Positions 10,406-23,000 of a stretch of DNA of 64,000 bases are shown here, piece by piece. The first letter of the stretch is position 1, and every line of letters begins with the position of its first letter. This DNA comes from Physcia stellaris (taxonomy: Eukaryota > Ascomycota > Lecanoromycetes > Caliciales > Physciaceae): assembly GCA_018902385.1 (NCBI GenBank), contig JABSSW010000010.1, positions 248,001 through 312,000 on the forward strand, given 5' to 3'. The translations under genes and the position numbers were made by a program. A model generated the notes under the pieces. That model worked only from the letters and a program-made list of their open reading frames with translations. It was not told where the DNA came from and ran no database searches.

Positions 10406-11064
10406 CGTGAGAATCGGCTTGATGTATGAGAGTAAAGGAAGGAGGTCGACGATTGAAATATTTGAGATCAACCAGAGGAGGATGTTGAGGTTGTGGATGA
10501 GGCGCGCGTCGCGGGAGAAAAGTTGAATTTCTTGACACATTCGCCCCTCCAGTTTTATCTCCTCATTGTAACTCTTGCTCCTAGCGTTTACGTAGAGAAT
10601 GTTCTGAGATAGTAGACTGCCCTAAGTCTTCTCAAGAACCATTATGCAATTAACGTCTCTTCAAAAGTATCGGCTCTACTCCATAACATGAATAATGACA
10701 AGATCAAATTAAACCTTTGATTCTTAATTAATCATGACGGCGTTCAAGGTTGAGACCGCTTATGTAACCAATATTTTGCAGGCATCAATCAACTTCAAGA
10801 ATGGAAGTCGACAATGTTAATAATAATAGGTGGAAAAGTAGATTTACCTTATTTCGCAACCGTGGGATATGTTCACGTAAAAAGATGGCGTTGGCAACGA
10901 CGGCCCTCCAAGAAATATCTTCATTTATCACTATCCAATAACCCATCACTAATCTCTAGACACTCCTAAATAAGAAATAAAATTCCAAATCCTGTAGTAG
11001 GCCCCTTATATCCCAAATAGATTCCACAATAAATGTCACAATTGGAACATACTTCAAGAAGTCA
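10406..11064. other. Upstream region of BTB copy B
   Basis: No separate gene. It contains the duplication marker at 10886-10962. The 3' end of the acidic-protein gene lies just beyond. Confidence 0.6.
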
Positions 11065-12383
11065 TCATCCATCAGTCTTAAACCAATCCTCATCAAAATC
11101 GCCCATCGTCCCTCCACCCATGTCATCATCCATGCCCCAGTCCCCTGAACCGCCAAAAAGGTCATCGAAGTTGCTTTCCAATGGCGCTGAGTCCATTTGC
11201 TGTGCCCCTTCATTCGTGGCATTCGGATCAGGGGCGGGAGCACTGGTATTCGCGATGGAGGCGGACGCGTCTGGTAATGTAGCGGTAGCTGGAATGTTCA
11301 TATCAAGCATCGAGAAGTCCGCACCATCATTGACATAGTTATCTAGGCCGGGCAAGAGCGAGTCAATATCTTCAGCGGTTGCGGCAGGTAAATTGAGGGC
11401 TGGGTCGTTGTTTGAGGTTGATGGAATCATGCTTTCGAAAGCGGCGTCATTGAGGAGATCAGGACCGGAGGAAGGGAAGCCAAGGTCGAAGTCGAGGGAG
11501 GTTGGGTTGGAGGGGTCTTCGAGGTCGTTGAACATCGATTCGAAAGGGGCAGCTTCTTGGTGGTCCGTGATTTGAAAGTCTCCGGATGCATTTGATGGAG
11601 GTTGAGAATTGAGATTTGTTTGTTCTTGTACCTTCGTTGTGGATTCTTTAGTGTCATCTGGTTGAAGGTTGATGGCAAGGCCGGCAGATGGGTCTAGCTC
11701 TGGAGGCTGCGTAACAACAGTTGCAGCTTGTGGATCGATCCCATTGGACTCATTGAACGTCAATGATTCAGTCTGAGGTGCAGTTTCTTCAATCTTGAGT
11801 TCATTCGGATCAACCTCTCCATTCAATTTAGCACTATCGGTAAGCTGAGATTGCTGCGTGTGTTCGGCCTCCTCGCGCTTCAGAACAGTATCCTTGTCAG
11901 GAGCCGGCGGGCTCTTCTTCTGGTCCATCTTCGGGCTTCTATCCTTGGTGATTCCAGCCGGTCTCGTGAGAATACCAGCAGCCCTCTCCTTCTCCGCGCG
12001 CTTTGCCCGTATCTTCCTCAGGTCTCTCTCCATCACAGCTTTTGCGCGAACCTATCTCGAATATCAGCATTCATGTTTCGTCCTTCATCTTCCTCATGGT
12101 CAGGCAACCACTCACTATCTCCACCTCGATTTCATCAAGCGCCTCATGAAAGCGGTCATTTACTGAGGTGGCCGTTGCTTGGATCCTCTTTTTCTCGAGG
12201 ATCAGCGGACGAGGATTGCTCGACGTGGCATTTTGGAAGAATTTGCCGGTTTGTACGAGCTGCATGAGCGTCAGCGTTGCTTTCGCGCGGGAGGTGCTGA
12301 ATCAGATGTAAAGAGCCTACCATGAGATTTGACATGCTGTTGAGCACCTTCAGAGGATTCTCGGGCGTTGGCAGATCCGCCAT
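11065..12383 (-). CDS. Acidic, Asn/Pro-rich protein with N-terminal helical region; possible Mediator tail subunit
   Basis: Exons 12321-12383 (ATG at 12383), 12116-12259 and 11065-12051, with introns of 61 and 64 nt, give about 398 residues. The N-terminal 100 residues (LKVLNSMSNLMLVQTGKFF, then REKEEK-like charged helix IEVEIVRAKAVMERDLRKIRAKRAEKER) look like a coiled-coil docking region. The rest is low-complexity, with Asn/Pro/Ser-rich stretches and an acidic Gly-rich tail (GDWGMDDDMGGG, FDEDWFKTDG) like transcription activation regions. The layout recalls fungal Med2-like Mediator subunits, but this is a resemblance of architecture, not a recognised motif. It could equally be another nuclear coactivator. 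Confidence 0.75.
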
Positions 12384-13438
12384 GGTTCAGTAGCACAAGG
12401 TACACTTGACAGCTTCGAGCTTAAATAGGATGACAATGTTGATACAATCGATGGCTATTATCGTAAGGTTGTGCTCTCGTCATTGGTGTCCTTTGTTGGA
12501 TACTCCTCGAAAGCTCAATGCATCAATTTAAGCTAGTAGGTTCATCTTGAGAGCCAACCATGGGCCAGCCATGTATGTGGATGGAGTGATGACTGCCGAG
12601 TGATGGTGAACAGCAATCGTGAAGCAATGGACAGCTAGAAGAGCTCACAGAGCTGGGATGATGATGATGGAGGTTGAGGAATAAGCTCCCAGGAGGGTCT
12701 ACACCCCTTTGCTTGGCATGGGAAGAATGGAGAATTAGCAGTGAGACCACAACTCCTCCTTCACCACTGTCAGATGGGTTTAGTGAATACTTCAGGGTGT
12801 TATTGATTTAGTCAATCGTTGATCCAGTAACAGCTGTACTTGAACGACAATGAACTATTCATAAACTTGTACAGTATCCACATTTCCCCGAACAAGCCAC
12901 AGGATCTCGATCTACCCCCTAACAGGACCTCTGACGCCAAGCAATCGACCCGTCTCCCATTCGCGGTTTCAACGTCCTTCCTCCTCTTCAGTCTTCACAC
13001 AGAACATCCTACCATCCCCCCCAATCTCCTATCGGCGTCGAGGGAAGAGTCGCCTTTTCCTTTCCTTCGTCTTTCCCTCTCTCTTTCCTTGGGTTCCTGT
13101 CTCTCTTCTGGTCAGTCGAATTTGGTACACGCTTGCGCCGCGCTTCTCCAGTCTCGAATTCCTTGCTTCTGCCAGTAGCTTCATCAGAACCATCTCCTCG
13201 ATATCTGAATCGTCAGTTCCTAGCTCTTTCGCCCGCCATTTATCCCATCTCGGCTGTTTGCGGATTGATAACAGGAGTTACGGCTGTTGCTCCTTGCGAT
13301 TCCTCAGATCTCTGTTCAAAAGGTTGACTGTCCGCATTCTTCCTTGACTTAGCTTCAGCTCTCTAGCTCGAGCTTCCTTTACCTTCCTTCCTTCAATCAT
13401 ATTACAGGCCGGTCCGATACTCCCAGAGAGCCTTTTCG
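12384..13438. other. Divergent promoter region and long 5' leader
   Basis: Shared upstream DNA of the acidic-protein gene and the Pub1-like gene. From about 12950 to 13110 the + strand is pyrimidine-rich (CTTTCCCTCTCTC type), common in 5' leaders of fungal housekeeping genes. No independent gene was seen. Confidence 0.6.
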
Positions 13439-15478
13439 ATGGCCGACACTCAGCCATCCACCTCCTCAATGTCTATACCTACCCTCCCACAGTATGCAGG
13501 AGCTCCTGGACAGCAGCCATATGATGGCAACACGAGCAATGGAGGCTCAACCCACATGCCTCCTCCACCACTTCCACCTGTGGTGATTCCTCAAAACAAC
13601 AATCCTATTCCTACGGCCATGACATCTCCTGGCGGCGGTGACGGCGACGCGAATTCTATGCTCTCTCCTTCTTCGGGCAGCGGGAGCTTTGTGCGTCGTG
13701 CTGCACCAGAACCAAACAAGCGTGCTCTTTACGTGGGCGGACTGGATCCGCGGGTTTCGGAGGATGTACTGCGCCAAATTTTTGAGACGACTGGGCACGT
13801 TCAGAACGTTAAGATCATTCCTGATAAGAATATGGGCGCTGTAAGTAGGAACATACCCTTCTGTTAAGCGTACTTTGGCCTGTAGACGCTCGGATTTCTG
13901 TTCGGATACCCACAAGTCGAATAACACACAACAAGCATCCATTTCCTCTAGCGAGGGGACTTTGCTGGTGTGGAGAAGCCTGGGTGCCGACAGATGTTCG
14001 TTGCCGCTTTTTGACCGCATATTGAAACAATACCCATCAGCAGCATCTTCGTTGCTTCTTCTGTCAAATCCATGTTCTGAGCCTTGTCCGCTAACCATTT
14101 GTGTTGTTAGAGTAAGGGTTTCAATTACGGGTTTATCGAGTACGACGACCCGGGTGCCGCGGAGCGAGCCATGTCAACACTGAACGGCCGTCGCGTCCAT
14201 CAAGCTGTAAGTAAAATCTTGTCGCGCAAAATCCTCCCCTACAATCACTTCCAAATTTCACACCTCGCTCAAGCTCGCTTCTTCTACTTGGCTAATCATG
14301 TCTCAACAGGAAATCCGGGTCAACTGGGCCTATCAGTCTAATAATTCGAGCAAAGAAGACACTTCAGGGCACTTCCACATCTTTGTTGGTGATCTTAGCA
14401 ACGAAGTAAACGATGAGGTCCTCCTCCAAGCTTTCTCCGCCTTCGGTTCGGTATCCGAAGCACGTGTTATGTGGGACATGAAGACTGGTCGATCTCGTGG
14501 CTATGGATTTGTCGCATTCCGCGAGCGTGGCGACGCCGATAAAGCACTGAGCTCTATGGATGGGGAATGGCTTGGTTCTCGCGCGATTCGTTGCAACTGG
14601 GCCAATCAAAAAGGCCAGCCGTCAATTTCGCAGCAGCAAGCTATGGCAAATATGGGAATGACACCTACCACTCCTTTCGGTCACCATCACTTTCCTACTC
14701 ATGGTGCCGGCAGCTATGATATGGTAGTGACGCAAACTCCTGCATGGCAGACGACTTGCTACGTCGGCAACCTTACTCCGTACACCACTCAGAACGATCT
14801 GGTGCCTCTCTTCTCCAACTTCGGCTACGTCACCGAGACCCGCTTCCAATCCGATCGCGGCTTCGCTTTCGTCAAAATGGATACCCATGAGAACGCGGCA
14901 ATGGCCATCTGCCAGTTGAGTGGATTTCATGTCAACGGCCGTCCTCTCAAGTGCAGCGTAAGTTCCCATCGATTCAAGCTATAGATTTTACATTTCTAAC
15001 AAATCCCCAGTGGGGCAAAGACCGCCCGCCAACCGGGCAATTCGACCAACCGCAGTACTCCCCTCAGCAACCCCAAACCCCAAGCTACGGCCAGCCCCAA
15101 CCAGCGTACGGCTTCCCTCAATACGGCGGTCCAATGACACCCCAAGGAGGTCCTCAATCCGCTACCTCTGCGCACCCCATGTCCGGCTACCCTCCAAGCC
15201 ATCAGTCTCCAATGGGTGGTCCGAGCCCCGGCGGTCGTGGCTACGGTGGTCAACCCCAAGGTGGATACGGCGGTCCGAGCATGGCTCCTCAGGGATACCC
15301 TCAAGTTCCCGGCTCTGCAGGCATTCCTCCTGGGAGCGCTGGCGGTTACGGTCCCGGTCGTGAGCAGGGCTCTGCAGGTGGATACGGAGGTCCGACTAGC
15401 GCTGGGGGTTACCCGCCTTCCAACATCCCCAACGGCGCCTACGGGAATTCTCCTGGCAGCGGCTATCCGGGATACTAG
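13439..15478 (+). CDS. PUB1: Pub1/TIA-1-like RNA-binding protein, three RRMs
   Basis: Binds U/A-rich mRNA; Pub1/TIA-1 proteins act in mRNA stability and stress granules. Exons 13439-13840, 14111-14206, 14310-14957 and 15011-15478 are all phase 0 and give 537 residues; the first intron is 270 nt. RRM1 starts ALYVGGLDPRVSE (RNP2), with RNP1 KGFNYGFIEY at the exon 2 start. RRM2 has HIFVGDLSNEV and RGYGFVAF. RRM3 has TCYVGNLTPYT and RGFAFVKM. The C-terminus (about 385-537) is Gln/Gly/Pro/Tyr-rich, like the prion-like tail of the family. The N-terminal 90 residues are Pro/Ser-rich and disordered. All four introns' borders are canonical. Confidence 0.95.
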
Positions 15479-17037
15479 TGTTCTCCTGTCGACATGAAGC
15501 AGCATGGAACGTTCTTCCCTTTTCGCCTTCTCGTCGGCAATGGAGGGGGACTTCGTTCGGAATCTGTCAGCACGGGGTCATGTTTTCTGTCTTTTTCCGC
15601 GTTTGAGAGATGGATGGACCTTTGCGATGGGGTATTCGAGGGAAACCTCACTCACACGATTGTACTCAGATGTCTGGAATACCTTACCTACTTGTATCAA
15701 ACTTCGCCGAAGGGTCTATTCCCTTTTTTTTTCCGGTTTAATCATTTGTTTTTTCATGGTTGCCTGCCCCTCCTTTGCTATGTATCAAAGATAGCCCACA
15801 CCTTTCTCCGGGAATATGGGGTGGCGGGATCTTGAGCACGAGCACGCGGGGTGATGGGGAGCAAAGGTACAAAAAGTTGTTATTAGGTAGTATGCAGAAC
15901 GATTCTCAATGGATGAGTGGGGAAGTCGCTGCTCCTCCTTCTTCTTCGTCTTCTTCGCATGGATGAAAGTGTGTAGGAGAGAACAAGCGTATGTTTGCGA
16001 GTTGCTTTTCTATTTTTCACGTCCTCCCAGTCCCCAGTTTCTCTCCTTCCTCGTGCTCCTGGTCCTCGTCCTCCTCTTCTTCTTCCCCCAATCCCAATTC
16101 CTAATCACTAAAAGCACGAGCACCCATTCCCCATCCCATTCCATCCCCAAATCTCGTTCCATACCCACCACCCATCCCCGTCCCCATCCCCCATCCCCCA
16201 TCCCCGTCCCCATCCCAACTCCCAATCCCAATCCCAACCCCAACTCCCAATCCACTTACAGTCCCTAAAACTATTTATCAATGCCAAGATCCCAGCCGCA
16301 AATCCCATCCCCATCCCCATCCCCCATCCCCATCCCCCATCCCCATTGCATCCCCCATCCCATCCCCATCTCATCGCCCACCGCTCATCCCCCATCCCCC
16401 AAATCCAACTTCTCCCGTTCAACTTCCTTCGCTTTTTTTTTAAAAAAGATCATGCATCACAAGCCCACGATCAGCTCACCCAAAAACCCGTCAAATCAAC
16501 TCCCTGAACTCAGCTTATGCCCTTTTCATGGACGCGATTTCTGGGCATATGAGAGAAAAGGGCGCGGGGGGGCAATTTAACAAACGTAAATTGGTAAGGG
16601 AGTTCGCTGCGCCGCTTGAGAACTATGTGATGGGCTTTTGTGCAACTTTGGGAGGCGTGTTTAGGGGATTTGAGGGAAATCCGCCGAAGGGGGGTTATAA
16701 GGGAGGAGATGAGTTAGCTATGGGAGATGGTATGGAAGAAAGGTAAGGAAGATGAACGGGATGGGGAGAGAGGAAGGGCTGTCTTGCATTTGCTGAGGGA
16801 TGAAATTAGGGAGGAAGGGGTTCAGGTTTTTCAAATCGAGCTGCTTCAACGAGAAGAACAATTCGATTGCTTCATTGTTCCCAGGTCTAAATATCCCATA
16901 CCTCATAGCCAGCCAGCCAGGCCCAGATCGTCATTGCAGAGAGAGGGTCATTAACTGCTCTAAATTACCATTACATTATTCCCTCCCCCATTCCCCTCTC
17001 CCCAAAATAGCAATACCCACCCGCCCAAAACATCCCC
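15479..17037. other. 3' region of PUB1 and simple-sequence DNA
   Basis: It contains the 3' untranslated region of the RNA-binding gene, then C-rich simple repeats (see 16126-16406), then G-rich DNA to about 16830. Long ORFs here are artefacts of the low complexity. Confidence 0.6.
16126..16406. repeat. CCATCCC-type simple repeat tracts
   Basis: Two blocks (about 16126-16260 and 16300-16406) of loosely repeated CCATCCC/CCCATCCC units. The opposite strand has runs of GGGG separated by AT, able in principle to form G-quadruplexes. Confidence 0.8.
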
Positions 17038-19406
17038 TCAAACAAGCTCCCACTTCGCCACGCCCTGAAACCCCATCGCCGCCCGCCCCTTCGCCTCCCC
17101 AAACTCCCGCTTACTCAACCCCCTCGCACTCCTCCCCCTCACCGTCTCGCACGCATAAAGACACACGCTCTGGCCCCTCGCGCCCAGCCTCCGCGCCTCG
17201 ACATCCGCCCACCAACTCCCGCCATTAGTCTCGAAAACCACGTAGTCGTCCTCCCTGCCATCTCGGCCGTGAATAGCCAGGAAGAAGACGAACGGCGCGC
17301 CGGGGCCATGACGGAGGGGATCCCAGTGGGGGCAGACGCGGGAGAATTGGAAGCGGATGGGGCCCGGGGTGGAGATGGGGATGCGGAGGTGCGCGGGGAG
17401 GAACGAAGGTTCGGCGAAACCCTCCTTCTCCACGACGCCGGAGTAGAGCACTAAGGGCTGGGCGCCGCTCGGGTCCGGACCGACGATGTATTCCTCCCAG
17501 GCGATCTGGGCGCGGCCGTCGGTGCGGTAGAATTGGGATTTGTTGCTTGGGAAGTGGCGGAGGCCGAAGTCGTTGTTGGTCATTGTGAAGTGGCGGGGCG
17601 TGAAGGACTTGTTGTAGGGTTTCCCCTTGCCGGCGACGTTGCCCGCGCCCCAGCAGCAGTCGATCAGTTTCCACTCCCCGTTGTCGATTTTGACTGCGTT
17701 CCAGGCGTGGTTGCTGCTCTCTGGCGGCACGCTCTCGCCTGGCCGCAGAGCTGTATGCCCAAACCCTTTACCATGTCCGCCAACCACGACACTTTCCATG
17801 CCCGCTTTGGTCGCCAGCGCCGTGAAGAGCCCAGCATAGCCTTCGCAGACTGCGAGACCGGTTTGGAGCACCGTGGCGGGCGTGGAGGGTTTGACGGCGT
17901 CGTTGAAGAAGGAGACGGTGTCGTACGCGACGTTGTGGTGGAGCCAGGTGAAGATCGCACGGGCTTTATCTGTGAGCGAGGGGAAGGGGGACGTTAGTTG
18001 CGTTGCGAGACTGTCGAGGGAGGGAACGGTGTGGCGGGGGAATTTGGAGGCGTGGGTGTCTGGCGCGGTGAAGTCGCGGCAGATGAGACAGGAGGGGACG
18101 GAGGAAGAGGAGGAGGAGACTAACGAGGAAGGTTTCGGTTTGGTGGCTAGGATCTTGAGAGGTCCGGGCGCGAGCCGATGGGAATTGGAGGGGGCGCTTT
18201 GGGGGCTGTTGCTGCTTGAGGGGCAATGTCGGTCTTTTCCGTGATGAATCGGGACATCCATTCGAGGTCCCATGACCATTGATATTCTTCTGGATGGGGG
18301 CTTCGTCCGTCGAACCATCTAAGGCTTGGATAACATTCAATATTGAAACGCGCTCCGAGGGCTTTTCGCTCGTCCGTTGAGGCTACGTCAATCTTGACGA
18401 TCATTATGCGGTCTTGTACGTGAGCGAAGCTGGCTGCTAAATCTGGATAGACGATGTCGAGCTCCTTGCAGGCTTTGCACCATGGCATATAGAAATCCAC
18501 AAAAGCGGCTTTGCCTGATCTAAGGACTACCTCGTCGAAGTTATCAGGTGTCAATTCGAGTACCGGGGATGCTGCAGCAGCAGAAGCTGGTACTGGTCTT
18601 GTTGATGGAATAGGAGGTGGAGTCCTTCCATTGACAATGTGGCCATTGGCCTTGTCCACGCCGTTGGACAACCCTGATCCTGCAGGTATTGAAGGGGCAT
18701 CTCGCGGCGGAAGCCTTCGTGTGGGCGGAGGCTTCGCAAACTCCTGAGTAGGCGTCCTCGATGGCAATGGTGGTATTTGGCGGACCTCTTCGACCGTCAC
18801 AACGTTTGGTGTGGATTTTGCGGACTTCAATGGCACCCTTCCCCCTTCCAGCTTTTGTGTTGGGGCACGCTTTGGTGGTAGAGGTGGCAGCTTTGTAGGA
18901 TCGAAGACGGGCGCCATTCTCCTTCCACCGTCCATGGAAGGGGTCCGCGAAGTTGATGTTCTGGCGGTGCCATTGGACAGGGCAGATATGGAGGAGATGT
19001 TGGAGGTCGTTGAGGCAATGGATTCATTAGAGTCGCGTCTACTCAATGGCTCGGTAGGTCTTCTAGGAGGAAGTGCTGGAGACGGTTGGGTCGAATTCTT
19101 GCGAGGAGGCAGTCGGGGAGGAGGTGTGGGCTTTGGAGGCTGGGCGACTTTTTGGCCTGTTCGTGTGATTGTGGGTGGTGGAAGAAGGCCATCTCTTCTG
19201 GGCCCGTTGGGCTCATTCCCAACAGCACTGCTCGATGGCGAAGTGGTGACGACTGTTGTAGAATAGGACCGCTGGTCCAGTTCAGGTCTACTGAATGCTT
19301 CATTGTCTCTTCTGGTCGCAGTAATCGGAGCTCTTCCCACTTGTCCAAGATTCAAGGCGGCAATGCGGGCATGAATCGACTGTGACTGGGTCTCGTCCTG
19401 AGCCAT
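17038..19406 (-). CDS. Proline-rich protein with thioredoxin fold and transglutaminase-like domain; frame broken
   Basis: N-terminal part starts at ATG 19406 (IHARIAALNLGQVG, typical of fungal transglutaminase-like proteins) and continues as a Pro-rich region with many PPLPP/PPPIP SH3-ligand motifs to about residue 285. Residues about 288-395 form a thioredoxin/PDI-type fold: VDFYMPWCKACKELD with a CxxC active site, and CYPSLRWFDG with the cis-proline. After SRPDLS the frame shifts by -1 at about 18155-18163. It continues at LKILATKPKPSS into CLICRDF and a transglutaminase-like domain with Cys in LAVCEGYAG, His in SSNHAWNAV and Asp in KLIDCCWGAG. No GT donor lies near the break, so an intron is unlikely; one extra A in CTCTCAAG would join the frames. 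Relatives act in cytokinesis (Cyk3-like), where the domain may be a scaffold rather than an enzyme. Confidence 0.82.
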
Positions 19407-20093
19407 GGTCGTCGATACTAGAGGAGAGAATTATTAGTTCATCATAGTTTGAGCTCAAAAGGTTGAAGCTGTGGGGATATTGGTTGAAGGAGTACTTGGG
19501 TGAAGGATAAGGCTGAGCGGCTGAACCCACGCGCCATCCTTCCGTGTCACTCGAGTCCTTGGGACAAGTGCATCTCCATATGCGAAGGAGCCGTGATGGC
19601 CGTGAACGTGAGCGCTCTCGAAATTGCATCGCTGCAACAAGAGGCGTTTATACGACTATTTTAGAGGAGCAGGATGTCGTTCAATTCACATGGTTAGGCA
19701 CAATGTTCACTATCAACAATGCAAATGTGCTATTCACTTTTGTTACAAGATGCCGCTTCCAGTCAAAGTAATATCCAGGTCCGACTACCGACCCAACCTC
19801 TGAAAAGTTTCAGCTTCCTTGCACGTCTCATTCCCAATACCCAATACCTGGCGTCATGGCCGTATCTCGTAATATGTTCGTCGCCTAATCAAACCTATGA
19901 GGAAGATATCGGAAGAAATTTCGCCTAAGTACAGAAGCGAGGAATGTTGCTTGAGACTCTCGAAACTATATGTGCAAATGTACAAAGAAGTGAATGGTCG
20001 TGCATTGCTGAGCTGTGTCTAGTGAAGTAGATCCAAGGAAATATACAGATCTGGGTATCAGGGGTATCAGAGGGTATAGGTCATCGCCGTGGT
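19407..20093. other. Intergenic
   Basis: Upstream of the thioredoxin-transglutaminase gene and downstream of the transcription factor gene. No supported gene. Confidence 0.6.
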
Positions 20094-23000
20094 CTATGAA
20101 CAATTGCTGATCGAGAGCTCCGCCCTTTGTTGCACATGCGTAGCTTGTGTTCGGAGTGATTGTGCAGCTTCAAGGGTAATTGGCCATACAGCGGCCTTTT
20201 CCAGCATGACTGCCGTTATCGTCAAAATCTTGCTGCCGTGACCACTCTCGAGAATGCTTGGAAGGCCACCGGCTGCACCACCGTTGTGGGCGAGCTTGAC
20301 TTCTGCGCTACGTAAGATCTCCTCGATTTTCTCTAGTAGCTTGATATCCTCGTCTTCCAGGAGCATGATAGCAGGCACCTGAGCATACTCTACTTCATCC
20401 TTTCCAAGAATACCAAGGTAGCGACCTACACGTTGCTGAACAGTTGACACCCATTCAGCTATGACCTGGGCACAGTCAATGGCACACATTGCTGACGACA
20501 TTGGCAGCTCTCGCGAGTCAAAATCGGCGAAGGTGACGCCGAGCTTGTCAGACATGGCGAGAGAATAGGCAGCGTAAAAAGCTGCTTTACGGAGATGCCT
20601 TTCTCGCTTTGAAGATTGCGCTGAATCTTGATGAGGCCCCTGGACATGGCCGTGACTTCCGATCAAGTCGTTCTCTGAGTTCTCAACTTTGATGTTCGAG
20701 TTGTCCGGAGCAGAAGAATCGTTCATAGCGCTAAATGATGCAGGTGATGCTGATTCCGAATGATCAGCGTGCTGTATGATGTCCCTGCCTTGAGCGAGCT
20801 CGTCTGCCATGCCTTCAAAGTCTCGCTTGAAGAAGGCCTCTTTAGAAGGCCCAAGGTTGACAAACAAACGGACATATGCCAGGTCCAACATTGGTATGCA
20901 GTCTGCAGACAGTGAACCAAGGCCTGATGGGTTAGGTCTCTCGAAGCTGTGCTGCGGGTTACTCGCCCAAGCTGCCTGCCACGCTCTCAAGGCGGGTTCA
21001 ATATGTCCGTGCATCGCATCAGTCTCCTGTGTCGTCCACTGGCGACCCATATGCCTCTGCCGTGTCTCCCAAATATAATTGTGCAAGGCATTGATGAGAA
21101 TTAGGCAGCCAAAGGTGCTAGGGCGAATTTCACTCTCTGGTAAATCCTCGATCTTGATTCCAGATCCGAAGGGCTGGTCGAATGTTTGCGATATACGGTT
21201 GTGCTGATACTGCGCTCGTTGGCTAGCTGTAAGCAGATTGCTCAAGGCAGAAGCGAAACCTATCGGTCTCTGCTCTTCTTGATTACCTCCACCTAGAAAG
21301 TGCCAGGACTCCGCCGACTCGGCAGCCCAAAGCTCTTCTTCACACGGAAGATCTAGTCTTATCTCAGAGTTCATCAGCGCAGGTGCATTGTTGTAAGCCG
21401 AAACTAGTAAACTGGAAAGGACGAAAACAGCGTATAGCGTCCTCTTCCTTTCTTCCGCCACCTTCCAATCAAGCCACTCATTCTGAGTGTCTGATACCTG
21501 GTTTTGCGCCGTTGAGTTCCAAATATTGGAGGTATTCTCAGTGCCGCCCATTTCAACATCGGCAGGTCTAACCCCCAGGTTGTCCGCTCGTAACGAGTAG
21601 TTCACAGGTGGTACAGCAAGCTCTGCCGCACGAGCAAGACTCACAAGAGAAGCACAGTGGGTACTAGCAATCCCTGCCGAGGTCTTATCGCCACAGTTAT
21701 GCCCATATATGACATTAAGCAGCATAGCCTGCACCAGCCAGAGCGGAGTATTGTGTGCTGAAATCTCACCATTGCAGCCATGGATGGCAGCAGATATATC
21801 AGCTTTACGACGTTCATCGAGATAAATGTGGATCATCTTTTTGGCCATCTCAAACAGGTCTTTCGAGGCCGCAGTGTCATACTCATAGAAAGCGCCGATG
21901 GCCGCCATTGCGAGAATGAGCGCTCCACCTCCACCCACGATGCCGGGTTGCCCAAGATTAGAAGACCCACTCGATGCTCGGAGGCTACTTGTGAAGACGG
22001 GTGAATCGAAAGCTAGGGAAGGGACATGCAAAAACGGAAGATGCGGGTGGAAGTATTGTATATACGCGGCGACGTACCGCTGAAGATCGTATGTGCTGGG
22101 CAAAGGTACACTACTTGTCTGTCGTGGTCTGGCGGCATAGTCTTGCGATAAAGGAGAGCTGACTGGAGGTTGAGAGTTCTTCAGATGATGATTGTACAAT
22201 GTAGACTGGGAAAGACTTGTGAGCATTGCTTGTCGAGTAGCGTCGGTTATAGAGTCGGTAGATACTGAAGTAATCGAGCTGTGGCGGTTGCTGCTACTGA
22301 TCGACGCAGCTGAGTTGCTGGGTGTTTCAGGTTCTGCAACCATGGGTGGGTGAAAGAACGGATTAGTAAGTCCATGAAGCATAGATAAAGGTGTTTGAGA
22401 AGTCAAGGGAGGTGGCGAAGAGAAATACTGTTCGCCCGCGTGCATCTGCCCATGGAAAGATTTCGGAGATACCTGACCAGGCGGAAAAAGATCTGGGAAA
22501 GCGGAACCAGAGAGATCAATGGAAAACTCCGACGGCATAGCCTGAGAAAGTATTGAGGGTTGCCACATGGAGCTTGTCATGGCATGGTTTGAGCCATCCA
22601 GCATGACTTCACTCAATCCTTCCGGACTTCCAGTGCTGTTAGCAGAAGGTGAAGAATTGTCTATAGCTTGCTCGTTGACATTGCCGAAGGACATCTGATG
22701 ATCAAATCCGTGAAGCCATCCGAAACCATTGTCTTCTTCCATCGTGCTTTGATGTGCAGGCATTGGTGCAAATCCCTGATGATAGGGTGAAGCTGGTGTA
22801 TCGAAGGCAAAAGATTGAGGAGAATCGGCGAAGTGAAGCTGCGCTGGGTTCACAGTGGTGCCAGGTCCATACCAGAGGCTTTGCATGTCGACATCGTTGG
22901 CAAACCCACCATACGGAGGAGCAGTACGTAAGCTCCCACCCAGATCAATGTTGATGCTATGCGTATCAATCTTGGGCAGAACATGAGGATTCCCATGGTT

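Larger units (their letters stand above)
8308..10962. repeat. Segmental tandem duplication, copy B
   Basis: Second copy of the BTB-bearing segment: about 2.65 kb including the 483-bp inserted element, hence about 2.17 kb without it, close to the length of copy A. The edges are the markers matching 6081-6120 and 8206-8278. Confidence 0.75.

Noticed and set aside
13547-14098. 183-codon minus-strand ORF over PUB1 exon 1
   Set aside because: Antisense shadow; the plus strand has RRM motifs and canonical introns.
17225-17674. Arg/Pro-rich ORF inside the transglutaminase-like gene
   Set aside because: Shadow frame of a GC-rich coding exon; the main frame has the full catalytic triad.
18155-18163. 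Programmed -1 ribosomal frameshift in the thioredoxin-transglutaminase gene
   Set aside because: No heptameric slippery sequence and no clear downstream structure; a missing base is simpler.
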